Assembly (NCBI RefSeq): GCF_021556435.1
Contig: NZ_JAKGCU010000011.1
Location: 1 to 64,000 of the forward strand
Source: Gordonia tangerina
GTDB lineage: Bacteria; Actinomycetota; Actinomycetes; Mycobacteriales; Mycobacteriaceae
Direction: 5' to 3'
Length of the DNA stretch: 64,000 nt
Of this stretch, positions 62,089 to 64,000 are shown in pieces (position 1 is the first letter of the stretch; every line of letters starts with the position of its first letter). Position numbers and translations under genes: made by a program. The notes under the pieces are model-generated. The model saw only the letters and a list, made by a program, of their open reading frames with translations. It did not search any database and had not been told where the DNA came from.

Positions 62089-62979
62089 TCAGCAGAAGTA
62101 GAAGCCCCGCGCACGGAGTGCATCCCAGACTTCTTCCACCACCGCAAAGGGCTCGGAACGAAGTCGTTTCGCGGTGACCCGGATGACCTTCCATTCCAAC
62201 CGATCCAGTGCCACGGTCCGCACACCATCGTGCGCGAGCTGCTCCGGCGTCGAGTGATAGGCCTCGCCGTCATACTCGATGGCGATCTTCGCGGCCCCGT
62301 ACGCGAGGTCACATCTGGCGATCACCTTTCCGGATTCGTCGCGCACCTCCACCTGCAGATCGGGTTTGGGTAGTCCGACGTCATGCATGAAGAGTCGCAA
62401 CGCACTTTCCCGAGGCGACTCCGCACGCCCATCGATCAGCGGAATCAGCTCCCGCAGCACCCTGACGTATCGGGATCTCTTGTGTTTCACGGCGAAGGCC
62501 ATCAGTTCGTCCAGGTCAAGGGGAACGACCGCGGCCAGCGCGTCGAGGTCACCGATCGCCTGCATGCGCGATCGCTGACGTCCGAGGTCCAATGCCGTAC
62601 GAAGCGGTGAGGTGACCTTCCTTCCCTGGATCTCGACGATCTCGGATGGCGGAAGGTCGAGTCGGCGCGTGACCGTCCCCCGCGCGGGGCGACCCGATGC
62701 GGATGTCCCGCGGATGAGCTCAATTGTGAAATCGTCGTCGTGCCAGCGGCTGCCATACATGATCAGCGCGGACTCGCCGGCGATCACGGGATCGCCATGA
62801 GCCTGGTCTACGACGGTGATGATCCGCTGCTGCGCCGTCATGAGCTGACCGCGATGCAGGTGGTTGTTGCCGCGCAGCACGGTGAACTCCGCCGCGAACT
62901 GCTCGGGGGTCAACCCGAGATCGGTGAGCGCATCCTTGCGCGAGATGGTGCGGGGTGTCGCCTGGTGCTCAAATGTCAT
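62089..62979 (-). CDS. DUF559-type endonuclease-fold protein
   Basis: A 296-residue protein. The N-terminal part is helical. The C-terminal part has LQVEVRDESGKVIARCDLAY, AAKIAIEYDGEAYH, and WKVIRVTAKRL, the DUF559/Vsr-like core with likely active-site D, E and K/R residues. The middle contains the SALIMYGSRWHD segment seen in AbiEi-like antitoxins. It is a diverged relative of 54935-55825. ATG at 62979 is the natural start. A 21-base repeat array lies on each side. Confidence 0.75.
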   Translation of the reverse strand: MTFEHQATPRTISRKDALTDLGLTPEQFAAEFTVLRGNNHLHRGQLMTAQQRIITVVDQAHGDPVIAGESALIMYGSRWHDDDFTIELIRGTSASGRPARGTVTRRLDLPPSEIVEIQGRKVTSPLRTALDLGRQRSRMQAIGDLDALAAVVPLDLDELMAFAVKHKRSRYVRVLRELIPLIDGRAESPRESALRLFMHDVGLPKPDLQVEVRDESGKVIARCDLAYGAAKIAIEYDGEAYHSTPEQLAHDGVRTVALDRLEWKVIRVTAKRLRSEPFAVVEEVWDALRARGFYFC

Positions 62980-63056
62980 GCATCTTCGACGCACCAGCCG
63001 GCACGGGGGTTCCATCGATATCGCCGAATCTTGAGGTGTGGCCGATGTCGGACCAA

Positions 63057-63193
63057 CGCTCACTCGACCCGGACCAGCGCCCACTCAACGAGAAACGGCC
63101 CCCACTCGACGGAAAACGGCGCCCAGTCAACGGGTGGGTTCAAGGCTTCGGCGCCCGCTCAACGAGAAAGGGCGCCCTGTCGACGGGGTCGAC
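63057..63193. repeat. 21-base repeat array, locus D (6 units)
   Basis: Units start at 63057, 63078, 63099 and 63120. An 11-base interruption follows (63141-63151), then units at 63152 and 63173. Same orientation as locus A. It lies between the DUF559 start and the stop of the acyl-CoA dehydrogenase. Confidence 0.9.
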
Positions 63194-63223
63194 GGGGCGC
63201 CCTCGCAAGGAGGACGGCGCGGG

Positions 63224-64000
63224 TCAGCGCAGCAGGGCGCGGCTCATCACGACACGCTGGATCTGGTTGGTGCCCTCGTAGATCTGGGTGATCTTGGCGT
63301 CGCGCATCATCCGCTCGACGGGGAAGTCACGGGTGTAACCCGCGCCGCCGAAGAGCTGCACGGCGTCGGTGGTGACCTCCATCGCGACGTCGGAGGCGAA
63401 GCACTTCGACGCGGCGGAGATGAACCCGAGGTTGCCCTCGCCGCGCTCGGCGCGCGCAGCCGAGGTGTAGACCATCAGACGGGCGGCCTCCACCTTCATC
63501 GCCATGTCGGCGATCATGAACTCGACGCCCTGGAACTTGCTGATCGACTGCCCGAACTGCTTGCGGTCCTTGACGTATTCGATGGCCTTGTCGAGCGCGC
63601 CCTGCGCGATGCCGACGGCCTGCGCACCGATGGTGGGCCGGGTGTGGTCGAGAGTCTGCAGCGCGGTCTTGAAGCCGGTGCCCTCATCGCCGACGATGCG
63701 GTCGGAGGGGATGGTGCAGTCCTCGAAGTACAGCTCGGCGGTGGGCGAGCCCTTGATGCCGAGCTTCTTCTCCAGCGGACCGACGGTGAAGCCGGGATCG
63801 TCCTTGTGGACCATGAACGACGAGATGCCGTTGGCCCCCTTCTCCGGATCGGTGACCGCCATGACGGTGTACCACGATGACTTGCCGCCGTTGGTGATCC
63901 AGCACTTCGAGCCGTTGATCACCCAGTTGTTGCCGTCTTTGCGGGCGCGGGTCTTCATCGACCCGGCGTCGGAGCCGGCCTCACGCTCGGACAGCGCGTA
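63224..64000 (-). CDS. acyl-CoA dehydrogenase, FadE25-like (5' end outside the window)
   Basis: The C-terminal 258 codons of an acyl-CoA dehydrogenase; the gene continues beyond base 64000. Visible are the FAD-binding ALSEREAGSDAGSMKTRA and KCWITNGGKSSWY, the signature QLFGGAGYTRDFPVERMMRD and the catalytic Glu in IYEGTNQIQR. It would oxidise acyl-CoA to enoyl-CoA with FAD. The similarity I recall to mycobacterial FadE25 is strong, but the chain-length range cannot be told. An ATG at 63958 is internal. Confidence 0.92.
   Translation of the reverse strand, partial: YALSEREAGSDAGSMKTRARKDGNNWVINGSKCWITNGGKSSWYTVMAVTDPEKGANGISSFMVHKDDPGFTVGPLEKKLGIKGSPTAELYFEDCTIPSDRIVGDEGTGFKTALQTLDHTRPTIGAQAVGIAQGALDKAIEYVKDRKQFGQSISKFQGVEFMIADMAMKVEAARLMVYTSAARAERGEGNLGFISAASKCFASDVAMEVTTDAVQLFGGAGYTRDFPVERMMRDAKITQIYEGTNQIQRVVMSRALLR

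Noticed and set aside
1-64000. tRNA, rRNA, riboswitch or replication origin
   Set aside because: No T-loop pattern in a foldable context, no ribosomal RNA segments and no cobalamin, TPP or SAM riboswitch core were recognised by eye. A covariance-model search would be needed to exclude them fully.

Overview
The window is GC-rich actinobacterial DNA with GTG starts and many 4-base ATGA or GTGA gene overlaps. Several genes look leaderless. The block hemL, histidine phosphatase, TlpA-like thioredoxin, ccdA, resB and ccsB matches, as I recall it, the Mycobacterium tuberculosis Rv0524-Rv0529 region. Together with menA, bldC, DUF222/HNH and a FadE25-like dehydrogenase this points to the mycolic-acid bacteria (Mycobacteriales/Corynebacteriales). 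A Gordonia-like genome is my best guess, but the genus is inference.

Layout. 1-3080: a transposase remnant, a decayed VapBC pair and two unknown proteins. 3307-8410: a leftward operon of an ATP-grasp ligase, a truncated Rossmann-like (DUF364-type) protein and a dipeptide/nickel-type ABC transporter without a binding protein, behind an AT-rich dyad that resembles a Zur site. This is the best candidate here for an undescribed system, probably a small metallophore. 8512-12894: heat-shock and stress genes (Hsp20 behind a CIRCE element, DUF4235/DUF3618/holin-X cluster, DoxX, DUF2235 hydrolase). 13205-20627: a frameshifted MFS pump, a GH26-like lipoprotein, a universal stress protein, an SOS-box-linked DUF222/HNH gene and a DUF6745 pair. 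20744-27456: envelope genes (acyltransferase/SGNH, GT2 synthase, secreted lipase, SGNH protein). 27544-33660: secreted protein, menA, DUF218 protein and a very large patatin. 33814-37142: a four-gene signalling operon (response regulator, kinase, kinase-like partner without ATPase, stand-alone HTH).

37280-41897: a gene at a perfect SOS palindrome, a Clp-N/HTH pair, a DUF1023 hydrolase with a small ESX-type partner, and a glutamine amidotransferase. 42182-48479: MacB/FtsX-type ABC exporter, a PLP cysteine-metabolism enzyme, DUF4229, bldC and an XRE regulator. 48512-54787: system II cytochrome c maturation and haem synthesis. 54935-62979: two DUF559 endonuclease-like proteins flanking an SGNH lipoprotein, a PucR regulator and divergent gabT-gabD for GABA use. 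The right edge is a cut acyl-CoA dehydrogenase.

Repeats are a main feature. There are four arrays of a contiguous 21-base unit, three copies of a GC-rich element of about 80 bases, REP-like elements both between genes and inserted in frame inside two genes, a 46-base tandem array, and a pair of long hairpins. I see no tRNA, rRNA or CRISPR. Only one intergenic stretch (12895-13204) slightly exceeds 300 bases.
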